From Nocardiopsis potens DSM 45234 (GTDB lineage Bacteria; Actinomycetota; Actinomycetes; Streptosporangiales; Streptosporangiaceae): 64,000 nt of DNA. This document shows positions 50,418 to 58,288 of this stretch, piece after piece. The first letter of the stretch is position 1. Each line of letters opens with the position of its first letter. Location of the stretch: the NCBI RefSeq assembly GCF_000341105.1, contig NZ_ANBB01000042.1, forward strand, positions 57,751 to 121,750. Reading direction: 5' to 3'. A model generated the notes under the pieces. It saw nothing but the letters and a program-made list of their open reading frames with translations, made no database searches and had not been told where the DNA came from. The translations under genes and the position numbers were made by a program.

Positions 50418-52313
50418 TCAGGAGCCCTTTCCTGCGGTCGAAGGGGTGTTCTGCGCCGGCCGCGTCGCGGCGGCGGCGAAGCCGAGGACGGCGGCCCCCA
50501 ACCGGTGGAGGCCGTCGAGGTGGTTGCGGCCGTGCCCGGTCCCGGGCGCGCACCACAGGTCCGCGTCGCCGCCGGCCCGGCGCAGCTCCTCGACCACGGC
50601 CCGGGTGTCCGCGGCGGCCACCCGGGAGTCCTCCTCCAGGACGATGCCGAGGAAGCGGGGGAGGGCGGTGCCGGGGGCGATGCCCCGGGCGAGGTGCAGC
50701 GGCGAGATCCGGCGGAGGCGCTCGGCCGCCTCGGGGCCCTCCTGGGCGCCGAACTCGGCGGTCCAGTGCCTGCCGAGCGGGTGCGAGGCGAGGCCGAGCA
50801 GGTCGAGCGGGGCGGCGGTGCTGACGACGCCGGCGCACAGGTCCGGGGATCGGAGCGCGCAGGCGGCCGCGACCACGCCGCCGTGCGAGGCGCCGGCCAG
50901 GACGAGCAGGTCCGGCCGGGTGAGCCCGGCGCGGACGAGCCCGCGCGCGGCGGCGGCCAGGTCGGCGATGCCGCGCTCCTTGGCGGCGCCCCGGCCGGCC
51001 TCGCGCCATGCCGCGCCGTGCTCGCCTCCGCCCCGGATCTGCGCGATCGCGTACCGGCCGCCGTGCCCGACCCACGCCGGGACGGTCGGCTCGAACGCGG
51101 CCAGGCTCGGCACGCCGAAGCCGCCGTAGCAGGTCAGGATGAGCGGCGCGGGCCCGGTCGCACCCGTCGGCGAGGTGACCACCACGGGCACATCCGCCCC
51201 GTCGCCGGCGGGGAAGGAGTGCCGCTCGGTCCGGGCGGAGCAGGTCGGCGCGTCTGCCGGGGAGGCGGCGGCCACGGGTGCCTCGGCCGCGTCGCCGGCG
51301 GGGAAGGCGTGCCGCTCGGTCCGGGCGGGGGCGGCCGGTGCGGCCGCGCCGGGCCGTCCGTCCGGCGGCCCGCCGCCGGGGGGACCGCCGCCCGGGCCGC
51401 CGCTCAGCAGCTCCTCGGCCGCGACCACTCGCGGAGGGAGGACCGGACCCTCGATGAGGACGTGGAACCGGCCGGCGTCGGCGCCCACCCCGGTCGCGAC
51501 GGCCGGGGCGCCCCGGTAGGCCACCGGGCGGTCCTCGGCCACCGCGCCCCGGACGATGCGGACCAGGACGCTGCGGCCCGCGCGCACGCCGGCGGCGAGG
51601 ACCTCCTCGCCGTGCGCGGCGAAGGAGGTGATCCGGAGGGAGGGGTCCTGCCGGGACCAGAGCCCGGCGCCGCTGCGGGCGTCCACGGCGTGCAGGCCCG
51701 TCCCGCAGCCGACCAGGGCACCGCCGTCCCCGTAGGCCGCGACCCGGGTGACGGCGGGGAACGCGCCGAGCCCGGTGCCGGTGGCCCGGTCGGTGAGGAC
51801 GGTGGGCGCGCCGGGGCGGCTCTCCGCGAGCACCCCCCGCGCCCCGCCGGGGAAGTACCGCAGCCGCACGCCGGGCGGCGCGGCGGAGGTGGTGAGCCGC
51901 CCGGTGGCCGCGTCGAGGGCGGCGATCCGGCCCGACCCGCTCGCGGCGAGCTCGACGCGGGCGGAGTCGCCGCTCCAGAGCAGGGGGTCGTAGCGGCAGC
52001 GGACCTCCGGGTAGGTGCGCAGGGCGCCGGTGGCGGTGTCCAGGAGCGCCAGGGCGGCGTCCTCGTCCGCGCGCTCGGCCAGCTGGAGGGCGATGCGGCG
52101 CCCGTCCGGGGAGGGGGCCATGAGCAGGATGTGCCCGTCGGGTTCCAGCACCGGCGCGCCGTCGCCGGCCCGGTAGACGCCCTGCCGGGGGCGGTCCGGG
52201 AGCCTGCCGAGCGCGAAGCCGCGGTCGGGGAGGCCGGGGCGGCCGTGCCGCTCCCACCGGGCCAGCGCGGCGTCGAGGGAGGGGGCGGTCATCGGGAAAG
52301 GGGTGTCCGCCAT
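50418..52313 (-). CDS. S9-family (prolyl-oligopeptidase-like) serine peptidase
   Basis: A 631-residue serine peptidase. An N-terminal beta-propeller (about 1-320) gates a C-terminal alpha/beta-hydrolase domain (about 385-620) with TCYGGFG, RGGGEHGAAWREAGRG, the nucleophile Ser in AGASHGGVVAA, Asp in LEEDSRVAA and His in GTGHGRNH. Such enzymes cleave short peptides, often after Pro. No signal peptide, so it works inside the cell. A 90-base tandem duplication repeats the ARTERHxFPAGD linker just before the catalytic domain. Placed between a propeller gene and a metal-chelate importer, it may cleave the imported peptide to free the metal. Confidence 0.87.
   Translation of the reverse strand: MADTPFPMTAPSLDAALARWERHGRPGLPDRGFALGRLPDRPRQGVYRAGDGAPVLEPDGHILLMAPSPDGRRIALQLAERADEDAALALLDTATGALRTYPEVRCRYDPLLWSGDSARVELAASGSGRIAALDAATGRLTTSAAPPGVRLRYFPGGARGVLAESRPGAPTVLTDRATGTGLGAFPAVTRVAAYGDGGALVGCGTGLHAVDARSGAGLWSRQDPSLRITSFAAHGEEVLAAGVRAGRSVLVRIVRGAVAEDRPVAYRGAPAVATGVGADAGRFHVLIEGPVLPPRVVAAEELLSGGPGGGPPGGGPPDGRPGAAAPAAPARTERHAFPAGDAAEAPVAAASPADAPTCSARTERHSFPAGDGADVPVVVTSPTGATGPAPLILTCYGGFGVPSLAAFEPTVPAWVGHGGRYAIAQIRGGGEHGAAWREAGRGAAKERGIADLAAAARGLVRAGLTRPDLLVLAGASHGGVVAAACALRSPDLCAGVVSTAAPLDLLGLASHPLGRHWTAEFGAQEGPEAAERLRRISPLHLARGIAPGTALPRFLGIVLEEDSRVAAADTRAVVEELRRAGGDADLWCAPGTGHGRNHLDGLHRLGAAVLGFAAAATRPAQNTPSTAGKGS
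51201..51328 (-). repeat. 90-bp tandem duplication inside the S9 peptidase gene
   Basis: Bases 51201-51238 recur at 51291-51328 with one visible difference, a 90-base (30-codon) step. The repeat duplicates the segment leading into the catalytic domain. Confidence 0.8.
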
Positions 52314-52316
52314 CGC

Positions 52317-53519
52317 CTACCGCCCGACCGGGTCGAAGCCGCCGCCGTGCCAGTGCAGGTGGCCGCCTTCGTCGAGCGGGCCGGGCATGCCGACGGTGTC
52401 GAACCGGTCCTCGCCGACCAGGTGGAGTTCGGCGTCGCCGCCGCGGGTCACCGCGGCGGTGGTGCCGGAGGGGTCGAGGGTGACGGCCCGGCGCTGCGCG
52501 GGGGCGCCGCCCACCGGGTCCCAGGGCAGGTGTCCGGCGGCCGGCGGGTGCGACATCGCGGGCAGCGGCCTCCGGTACAGCGTGCGCAGCCGCGGCCCGG
52601 TGCGCTCGACGAGGGTCAGCTCGTCCCCGTCGGGGTGGATCGTGGCCACCGCGGCCCTGCCCCCGCCGAGCGCGAACCGGAACGCCAGCCCCGGCGGCAG
52701 CTCCAGGGAGCGCGCGCCGCCGGTGGACAGGTCGACGTCGACCAGGTGATTGGTCCATTCGGTCCACCCGGCGGGGGAGGCCGGGCCGCCGCGCACCACG
52801 CCCACGGCGCGGCCGGTGGCCGGGTCGAAGCGCAGGTAGAAGGCGCGCCCGGGGGCCGGCCAGGGGACGGTGCCGATCATCCGGGGCGTGCCGCGGTCGA
52901 CGACGAACCGCTCCAGGCCCCGGCCGGTCGCGGTCGCGGCGATACCGGTCCGCTGGTCGACGACGTCGCCGTGGCCGTCGTCGGCGATCCCGGCGGCGGT
53001 GCCGGCGAGCGCGGGCACGTGGGCGCCGGCGTCGAGGCAGCGGGCGAGGGGGATCGCCTCGACGGCGCCGGGCTCGCGGTGGCGGAGCACGGCCGCCGGT
53101 TCGCCGTCGGCCTGGTCCGGGACGACCAGCGCCCCGGGCTCCCCGGTCCGCGCGCGGAACCGCACGGATTCGCCGGCCTGCAGGTCGACGACGGTGACGA
53201 CGTCGCTCCACGGGGCCGGGTTGGCGCCGAGGCCGGTCGTCACCAGCACGTGGCGCCCCGAGGCGTCGCAGGCGAGGTGCTCGCCGGGGATCGCCACGGG
53301 CACGCGCCGCTCGCCGCCGGGCCCGAGCGCCACCAGCGCCCCGGCCCGGTCGTCGATGAACGCCCACTCCGCGCCGGTCGCGCCGTCGCGGGGGAGGGCC
53401 AGGACGCCGGCGTGCTCGGCGAGGACGCCGGTGCCGCGCGCCCGGACGGCGCCGCCGCCGTCGAGGGTGTAGGTGCGGCCCGCACGGTAGTCGGCCACGA
53501 AGAGCTGCTCCACGGTCAT
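52317..53519 (-). CDS. beta-propeller protein of the importer operon
   Basis: A 400-residue protein that looks like a six- to seven-bladed propeller, with repeated pieces such as LFVADYRAGRTYTLDGGGAV, AEWAFIDDRAGALVALGPGG and VVTVVDLQAGESVRFRARTG. No signal peptide and no catalytic motif that I recognise. It is the first gene of the leftward operon, four bases before the S9 peptidase, so the two may work together. The start ATG 53519 lies 7 bases after a -10 element, so the message begins essentially at the ATG and is leaderless. Function is otherwise unknown. Confidence 0.8.
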   Translation of the reverse strand: MTVEQLFVADYRAGRTYTLDGGGAVRARGTGVLAEHAGVLALPRDGATGAEWAFIDDRAGALVALGPGGERRVPVAIPGEHLACDASGRHVLVTTGLGANPAPWSDVVTVVDLQAGESVRFRARTGEPGALVVPDQADGEPAAVLRHREPGAVEAIPLARCLDAGAHVPALAGTAAGIADDGHGDVVDQRTGIAATATGRGLERFVVDRGTPRMIGTVPWPAPGRAFYLRFDPATGRAVGVVRGGPASPAGWTEWTNHLVDVDLSTGGARSLELPPGLAFRFALGGGRAAVATIHPDGDELTLVERTGPRLRTLYRRPLPAMSHPPAAGHLPWDPVGGAPAQRRAVTLDPSGTTAAVTRGGDAELHLVGEDRFDTVGMPGPLDEGGHLHWHGGGFDPVGR

Positions 53520-53526
53520 GGGGAGG

Positions 53527-53562
53527 ACGCTATTGGAAATGAAAACCGTTATCAAGTAGAGT
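53527..53562. promoter_or_regulatory. divergent promoters with a Fur-superfamily (Zur-like) operator
   Basis: Leftward: -35 TTGATA (53550-53555), 17-bp spacer, -10 TAGCGT (53527-53532). Rightward: -35 TTGGAA (53533-53538), 18-bp spacer, -10 TAGAGT (53557-53562). Both spacers contain TGAAAACCGTTATCA (53540-53554), a 7-1-7 dyad matching at six of seven positions. It fits the actinomycete Zur box (TGAAAATGATTTTCA in Streptomyces) better than the IdeR/DmdR iron box. One bound repressor would block both operons. Confidence 0.75.
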
Positions 53563-53636
53563 GCCCGATGCTCCCCTGGGAGCACGCGCCGGCCGCCCCG
53601 TGCCGGCACGTACTGCCGTGAAGAGAGGACATCGCC

Positions 53637-53828
53637 ATGGACCAGCGGGTCACCGCCGAGATCGAGGACGCCGAGCAGCTGGCGCACCTGTCGGCCTCGC
53701 ACTCCAACGCCCTGGTCGAGAACCCCTTCGACGACCAGCGGGTCACCGCCGAGATCGAGGACGCCGAGCAGCTGGCGCACCTGTCGGCCTCGCACTCCAA
53801 CGCCCTGGTCGAGAACCCCTTCGACTGA
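53637..53828 (+). CDS. RiPP precursor peptide with duplicated 31-residue unit
   Basis: A 63-residue peptide: Met followed by two identical copies of a 31-residue unit that runs from DQRVTAEIEDAEQ to LVENPFD. Each unit contains SASHSNALVENPFD with three Ser, two His (one in AHLS), Asn, Glu and Asp, and no Cys or Thr near the end. It precedes TOMM-type maturation genes, so Ser residues could become oxazolines/oxazoles and His and acidic residues could bind metal. AGAGAGGAC lies before the ATG. The two units are also identical in DNA, so the duplication is recent or kept by gene conversion. Which part is leader and which core is not clear. Confidence 0.85.
   Translation: MDQRVTAEIEDAEQLAHLSASHSNALVENPFDDQRVTAEIEDAEQLAHLSASHSNALVENPFD
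53640..53825 (+). repeat. perfect 93-bp tandem duplication
   Basis: Copy 1 is 53640-53732 and copy 2 is 53733-53825, with no difference seen by eye. The period is 31 codons, so the frame is kept. It covers the whole precursor peptide apart from Met and stop. Confidence 0.95.
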
Positions 53829-53922
53829 CCGACACCGCCTGAGCGCGCCGCACGCGGCGCCGACGGTCGGAACCGATCCCCGGTCGGGCGGCCCCGCGCC
53901 GCCCGGCCGGGCCGTTCGAGAG

Positions 53923-54759
53923 GTGAAGATGGCCCCGGAACACCCCATCGCCCCCGTCCCGGGAAGCGGCGCCGACGTGCTCCTCCAGCACGACGGGACC
54001 GGATTCGTGCGCACGGCCTCGGGCCGCTTCCTCCGGCTGCGGAACCCGCCGCCCGGCCTCACCGCGGCCCTGTCCGGCGCCCCGCCCGCCGACGGCGGGA
54101 CGGCCGGCGCCTACGCCGAGCGGCTCGCCGCCGAGACCGCCGAGCGCGAGGACGGCGACGCCGAGCGCCGCTGGCCGGCCGCCCGGCGGAACACCGCCCT
54201 GGTCGGAGCGGGCGCACCGGCCGACGCACTGGCCGAGGCGCTGGCCGGGTGGGGCGCCGCCCCCGCGCGCTTCCCCGGCGCCGCCGAGCTGATCGCCGCC
54301 GGCCGGGAGCGGCCCTGGGACCTCGTGATCGGCTACGCCGACTCGCCCGGCGAGCGCGCGCACTGGGACCTGCTCGACGCGCTGCCCGGGCGCGGCACCG
54401 CCTGGCTGCGCGGCTACCGGGAGGGCGAGGTCTGCTACGTCGACCCGATCGCCGTCTCCCCCGGAGACCCCACCGCGGAGCAGGTCCGCCGGCGCCGCCT
54501 GGCGGCGAGCCCCGCGCCCCGCGGACTCGACGCCTGGCAGCGCGCCTCCGCCGCCCCCGCCCGGGAGCTGCCCCGCGCGGCGCGCACCCTGCTGGAGGCC
54601 CGGATCCTCACCGTCGCCCTCGCCTGGGCGCGGCGGGCGGGCGCCCTGGACCGGTACCGCGGCACGCTGTGGCGGCTCGCCGCCGCCACCGGGGAGATCG
54701 GCGAGCACCCGGTGCTGGCCTACGACCCCCCGCCGCCCCTCGCGGACCGGGCGTCATGA
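53923..54759 (+). CDS. TOMM E1-like (ocin-ThiF-like) leader-binding partner protein
   Basis: A 278-residue protein that resembles the E1-like partner (C protein) of azoline-forming cyclodehydratases. It starts with a winged-helix-like region containing VLLQHDGTGFVRTASGRFLR, which could be the RiPP recognition element. The middle is a degenerate Rossmann part, NTALVGAGAPADALAEAL and WDLVIGYADSPGERAHWDLL, then TAWLRGYREGEVCYVDPIAV, the usual place of the partner's Pro-flanked loop. Cys ligands of the typical zinc tetrad are missing. GAGAGGTGAAG lies before the start, taken here at the codon giving MKMAPEHP or a few codons on. It would bind the precursor and pass it to the YcaO enzyme. Confidence 0.68.
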   Translation: MKMAPEHPIAPVPGSGADVLLQHDGTGFVRTASGRFLRLRNPPPGLTAALSGAPPADGGTAGAYAERLAAETAEREDGDAERRWPAARRNTALVGAGAPADALAEALAGWGAAPARFPGAAELIAAGRERPWDLVIGYADSPGERAHWDLLDALPGRGTAWLRGYREGEVCYVDPIAVSPGDPTAEQVRRRRLAASPAPRGLDAWQRASAAPARELPRAARTLLEARILTVALAWARRAGALDRYRGTLWRLAAATGEIGEHPVLAYDPPPPLADRAS

Positions 54760-55751
54760 CGCCGGACCCCGGACGCGACCACCGCGGCACGGCCCCCGAC
54801 GGCACCGTGCTGCGCGGGCGGTGGTGGGAGAGCGCGCACCCCCGGGCCGTCGTGCTGATCCGCACCCCCTACGGCGCCCACCTGCACGCCTCCACCGCCC
54901 GCTCGTGGAACGAGCGCGGATACCACTGCCTGGTGCAGGACGTGCGCGGCCGGTACCGGTCGCAGGGGAGCTGGGCCCCCTACGCCCGCGAGCAGCAGGA
55001 CGGCGGCGCCCTCCTGGAGCAGGTGGCCGCCGAGCACCCCGGCCTCCCCGTGGTCCTCTTCGGCGCCTCCTACGCCGCCCACACCGCCCTGGAGGCCGCC
55101 CGCGCCGCCGCACCGGGCGCCGTCGCGGCGGTCATCGCCCTGGTCCCCGCCCTCGGCCTGGCCGAGACCGCCTGGAACGCCGACGGCGAACCGCAGATCC
55201 GGCACCGGATCGGCTGGTGGCACCAGCACGGGCGGACCGGCCGCCCCGCGCCCCCGCTGCCCCCCGCCGAACTGGACCGGCGGACCGCGCACGCCCGCGA
55301 GCGCGGCGTCCTGGAGGCCGCCGAGGACTGGGACTGGCCGCCGGAGGCGCGCGCGGGCTGGCGGCGGCTGTGGACCTCCCGCCGCACCGACCTGCGCACC
55401 CGCTACCGCGGCGCCACCGCACCGCTGCTGGTGGTCAGCGGCGACCACGACTTCTTCCACGCCGACGCCCGGCGCCTCGCCCGCGAATGGAGCGCCGCGA
55501 GCCACTTCGCCGGCGGCCCCTGGGGGCACCGCCTCGCCGGCGGCGTCACCGACCCGGACCGGCGGGCCCGCATCGCCGCCGCCGGCGGGCTCTCCCGCGT
55601 CATCGACCCGTGGCTGGCCGCGAACGGGCTGCCCGGCACCCCGGCGGAGTGGACCCGCCTCCTCGCGCCCGGGCCCGGGACGCGCACCCGCACCCGCTCC
55701 CTCCTCGGCCCCGAATCCGCGGCCTGGCGCCACGAAAGGACCCCCTCATGA
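54756..55751 (+). CDS. CocE/NonD-family (X-Pro dipeptidyl-peptidase-like) hydrolase
   Basis: A 331-residue alpha/beta hydrolase of the CocE/NonD group. It has LIRTPYGAHLHASTARSWNE and then GYHCLVQDVRGRYRSQGSW, the Ser nucleophile in FGASYAAHTALEAA, Asp in VVSGDHDFFHADA and a candidate His in GGPWGHRLAGG. Such enzymes hydrolyse esters or remove dipeptides from a peptide N-terminus. Within a TOMM-type operon a leader-trimming role is plausible but unproven. ATG 54756 overlaps the previous stop and the gene's own stop overlaps the YcaO start. Confidence 0.82.
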   Translation: MTPDPGRDHRGTAPDGTVLRGRWWESAHPRAVVLIRTPYGAHLHASTARSWNERGYHCLVQDVRGRYRSQGSWAPYAREQQDGGALLEQVAAEHPGLPVVLFGASYAAHTALEAARAAAPGAVAAVIALVPALGLAETAWNADGEPQIRHRIGWWHQHGRTGRPAPPLPPAELDRRTAHARERGVLEAAEDWDWPPEARAGWRRLWTSRRTDLRTRYRGATAPLLVVSGDHDFFHADARRLAREWSAASHFAGGPWGHRLAGGVTDPDRRARIAAAGGLSRVIDPWLAANGLPGTPAEWTRLLAPGPGTRTRTRSLLGPESAAWRHERTPS

Positions 55752-57190
55752 CCCTGACCGGAACCGCCGCCCCCGCAGAGCGGCAGGACGGCGGCGAACC
55801 CTCCGGCGCACCGCCCGCCGGGGAGCCCCGGCTGCCCGTGGAGGCGCTGGTCGACCCCGAATGCGGGATCATCCGCTCCGTCCGGGAGGTGCCGAAGCCG
55901 GCCGGCGCGCCGCCGTCCTACCTGGCGATGACCGCGGCCGTCGCCGACGCCCGCCGGCTCGGCGAGTGGCCCGCCGACCGCGTCTCGCTGGGCACCTCCT
56001 TCGGCGACCCCGCCCAGGCGAGGATCGCCGCGATCGCCGAGGGGGTCGAGCGCTACTGCGGCAACTGGCTCCCCGCCGAACTCCCCGAGGACGGACTGCG
56101 CGTCGCCACGCGCGCCGAACTCGCCGCCGCCGGCGCCGACCCCATCGGACTGGAGGACCTGCCCGCCTTCGCCTCCTGGCAGTACGCCCGCGACGGGTTC
56201 CCCTACCGGCGCCCGACCGAGGACACCCCGGCCCTGTGGGCGCGCTGCACCGGCCTCGACGGCGCCCGGACCTGGGTGCCCGCATCGCTGGTCCACCTCA
56301 ACTGGCGCCAGTCGCGCTTCCGCCGCCTGCCCCGCATCCACCACCTGAACTACGCGGGCATCGCCACCGGTCAGGGGGCCGACGACGCCCGGGACCGCGG
56401 CGTCCTGGAGATCATCGAGCGCGACGCCCTCGAACTCTGGTGGCACCTGGACGGACCCGCCTTCGGCATCGACCCGGCGAGCGTCCCCGGCCTCGAAGAG
56501 GACCTCCGCGGCGGCTCCCTCCGCGTCTCCCTGGTCGCCATGCCCTCGGAGTTCGCCCCCGCCGTCGCGGCGCTCGTGCACGACGAGGAGCGCGGCCTGT
56601 ACGCGGCGGGCTTCTCCGCCTCCTGCGACCCGGTCCGGGCCGCCCGCAAGGCGGTCCTGGAGGCCGTCCACACCTGGGTCTACACCCAGGGGTGCACCGC
56701 CGCCGACGGGTGGGTGTTCCGCGCCGTCGAGCACGGCCTGATGGCCCGCGGCCTCTACCTGGACTTCCGCGAGGACGCCTCCTACCGCGACGCCGCCGGC
56801 GAGCAGTGCGAGAACATCGTCGACCTGGGCGCCCACGTCCAGCTCTGGCTCGACCCGCGCGTCCACGGGGAGGCCCGGCGGTTCACCGAGCCGGCCCTGG
56901 GGACCCGGCCGATCACCGCCCTGGAACCGGTGGACATGGGCGAGGTCTACCGGCGCCTGGCCCGCCGCGGCCACCGGATCCTCACCCGCGACCTCACCAC
57001 CTCCGACGTCCGCCGCACACCGCTGCGCGTGGTGCGGACCCTCATCACCGGGCTCGTGCCCAACGCCCCCGCCGCCTTCGCCTACCTCGGCATGCCCCGG
57101 TTCCGGGAGGCCGCCCTGGAGCGCGGGTGGCGCACGGAGTGGACCGGAGGCCCCTCCGACTTCACCCTCGTCCCGCCCCCGCACATGTAA
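55748..57190 (+). CDS. YcaO-domain TOMM cyclodehydratase
   Basis: A 480-residue YcaO enzyme, which uses ATP to phosphorylate a peptide backbone amide and close Ser/Thr/Cys side chains into azolines. ATP/Mg-binding motifs are visible as AAIAEGVERYCGNWLPAEL (about 95-115) and RGVLEIIERDALELWWHLDG (about 218-237), then ARKAVLEAVHTWVYTQGC. The protein ends FTLVPPPHM, a Pro-rich C-terminus in the place of the PxPxP signature of azoline-forming YcaOs. Its operon mates (precursor, E1-like partner, SagB-type dehydrogenase) make a TOMM/LAP role clear. ATG 55748 overlaps the hydrolase stop. Confidence 0.93.
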   Translation: MTLTGTAAPAERQDGGEPSGAPPAGEPRLPVEALVDPECGIIRSVREVPKPAGAPPSYLAMTAAVADARRLGEWPADRVSLGTSFGDPAQARIAAIAEGVERYCGNWLPAELPEDGLRVATRAELAAAGADPIGLEDLPAFASWQYARDGFPYRRPTEDTPALWARCTGLDGARTWVPASLVHLNWRQSRFRRLPRIHHLNYAGIATGQGADDARDRGVLEIIERDALELWWHLDGPAFGIDPASVPGLEEDLRGGSLRVSLVAMPSEFAPAVAALVHDEERGLYAAGFSASCDPVRAARKAVLEAVHTWVYTQGCTAADGWVFRAVEHGLMARGLYLDFREDASYRDAAGEQCENIVDLGAHVQLWLDPRVHGEARRFTEPALGTRPITALEPVDMGEVYRRLARRGHRILTRDLTTSDVRRTPLRVVRTLITGLVPNAPAAFAYLGMPRFREAALERGWRTEWTGGPSDFTLVPPPHM

Positions 57191-57199
57191 GGCCCCTCC

Positions 57200-58288
57200 T
57201 TGCTCTCCGCAGACCACCCGGCCGCCCCGGTCCGCCGCGCGCACCGCCGCCCCGACCCGGCCGGCCTCCCCGCCGCCCTGGCCCGCGCGCTCACCGCCGA
57301 ACCCCCCGGCCCGGCGCTCCCGCCGGGGCCGCGGGCCAACCGGTGGCGCGCCCTCGGCGCCGCCCGCACGGCCGCCCCCGACCGCGAGCGGGACCTGCTC
57401 ACCGGGCTGTGGTCCGGCGACGGGTACCACCGCCTGCCCGACGGGACCGCCACCGGCGTCCGCCGGCGCCCGGTGCCCTCCGCCGGCGGCGCCTACCCGG
57501 TCCGGACCCACCTGGTCGCCGGCCCCGGCGGCGCTCTGGAACAGGGGCGCTACGTCTACGACCACGAGCAGGGCGCGCTGCTCCGCCGCGACGGGGCCGC
57601 CGAGCGGGCCGCGGGCTGGGACACCGGCGCCGCCGGCCCGCCGGAGGCCGGGACCTACCTGGTCCTGACCGTGCAGCCGGGCCGCAGCTTCGGCCGCTAC
57701 CGGCACCGGGCCTGGCCGCTGTGGATCGCCGACACCGCCTACGCGCTCACCGCCGCGGAGTTCCTGGCCGGCGCGGACCCCGCCCGGACCCGGCTCGGCC
57801 CGGGCGCGCCGCTGCGCAGGCTGCTCGGCGTGCCCCGCGCCGCCGAGCACGGCCGCTGGCTCCGGCACGGCCTCGCCCCGGAGATCCCGCTCGCCGCCGT
57901 CGAACTGCCGGCGGCGTGGGCGCCGGACCCCGAGCGCCGCGCCGCCCTCGCCGCCCGCCGGTCGCCGCCGATCGGCGAGTTCACCGCCGCCGCCCGGACC
58001 CGGCCGCCCGCCCCCGGGGCCGCGCACGCCGCGGCCGCGTCCGGGCAGGCGTGGGTCCTGGGGGCCCGCCGCCTGGAGGCGTGGACCGTCGCGGCGGACG
58101 CCCCGCCCGCCGCCGTCGCCGCCGAACTGTGGCGGGCCCACCGGGCCGCGGCCGCCCTCTGCTACGCCGGCGCCCTGTCGCGGCGGTGGCGCTGCCGCCC
58201 GGTGTCCGGCTTCACCGCGGCCCGCGGCCGCTGGACCCTGCACGCCCTGGCGATGCTGCCCGGCGCGGCGGAGCGGAGCACGCCATGA
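57200..58288 (+). CDS. SagB-type FMN-dependent dehydrogenase
   Basis: A 362-residue nitroreductase-fold protein like SagB, which oxidises azolines to azoles. The FMN-binding pattern is visible as VRRRPVPSAGGAYPVRTHLV (about 89-108), with the SAGGxYP signature, and later PLWIADTAYALTAAEFLAGA. The second nitroreductase half is recognisable but divergent. TTG at 57200 is the only upstream start in frame, with a poor ribosome site; translation may be coupled to the YcaO gene 9 bases away. Its stop overlaps the ABC exporter start. Confidence 0.87.
   Translation: MLSADHPAAPVRRAHRRPDPAGLPAALARALTAEPPGPALPPGPRANRWRALGAARTAAPDRERDLLTGLWSGDGYHRLPDGTATGVRRRPVPSAGGAYPVRTHLVAGPGGALEQGRYVYDHEQGALLRRDGAAERAAGWDTGAAGPPEAGTYLVLTVQPGRSFGRYRHRAWPLWIADTAYALTAAEFLAGADPARTRLGPGAPLRRLLGVPRAAEHGRWLRHGLAPEIPLAAVELPAAWAPDPERRAALAARRSPPIGEFTAAARTRPPAPGAAHAAAASGQAWVLGARRLEAWTVAADAPPAAVAAELWRAHRAAAALCYAGALSRRWRCRPVSGFTAARGRWTLHALAMLPGAAERSTP

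Noticed and set aside
53540..53554. Reading the operator as an IdeR/DmdR iron box
   Set aside because: IdeR boxes follow TTAGGTTAGGCTAACCTAA; this site has a 7-1-7 TGA...TCA form instead, typical of the Fur superfamily.
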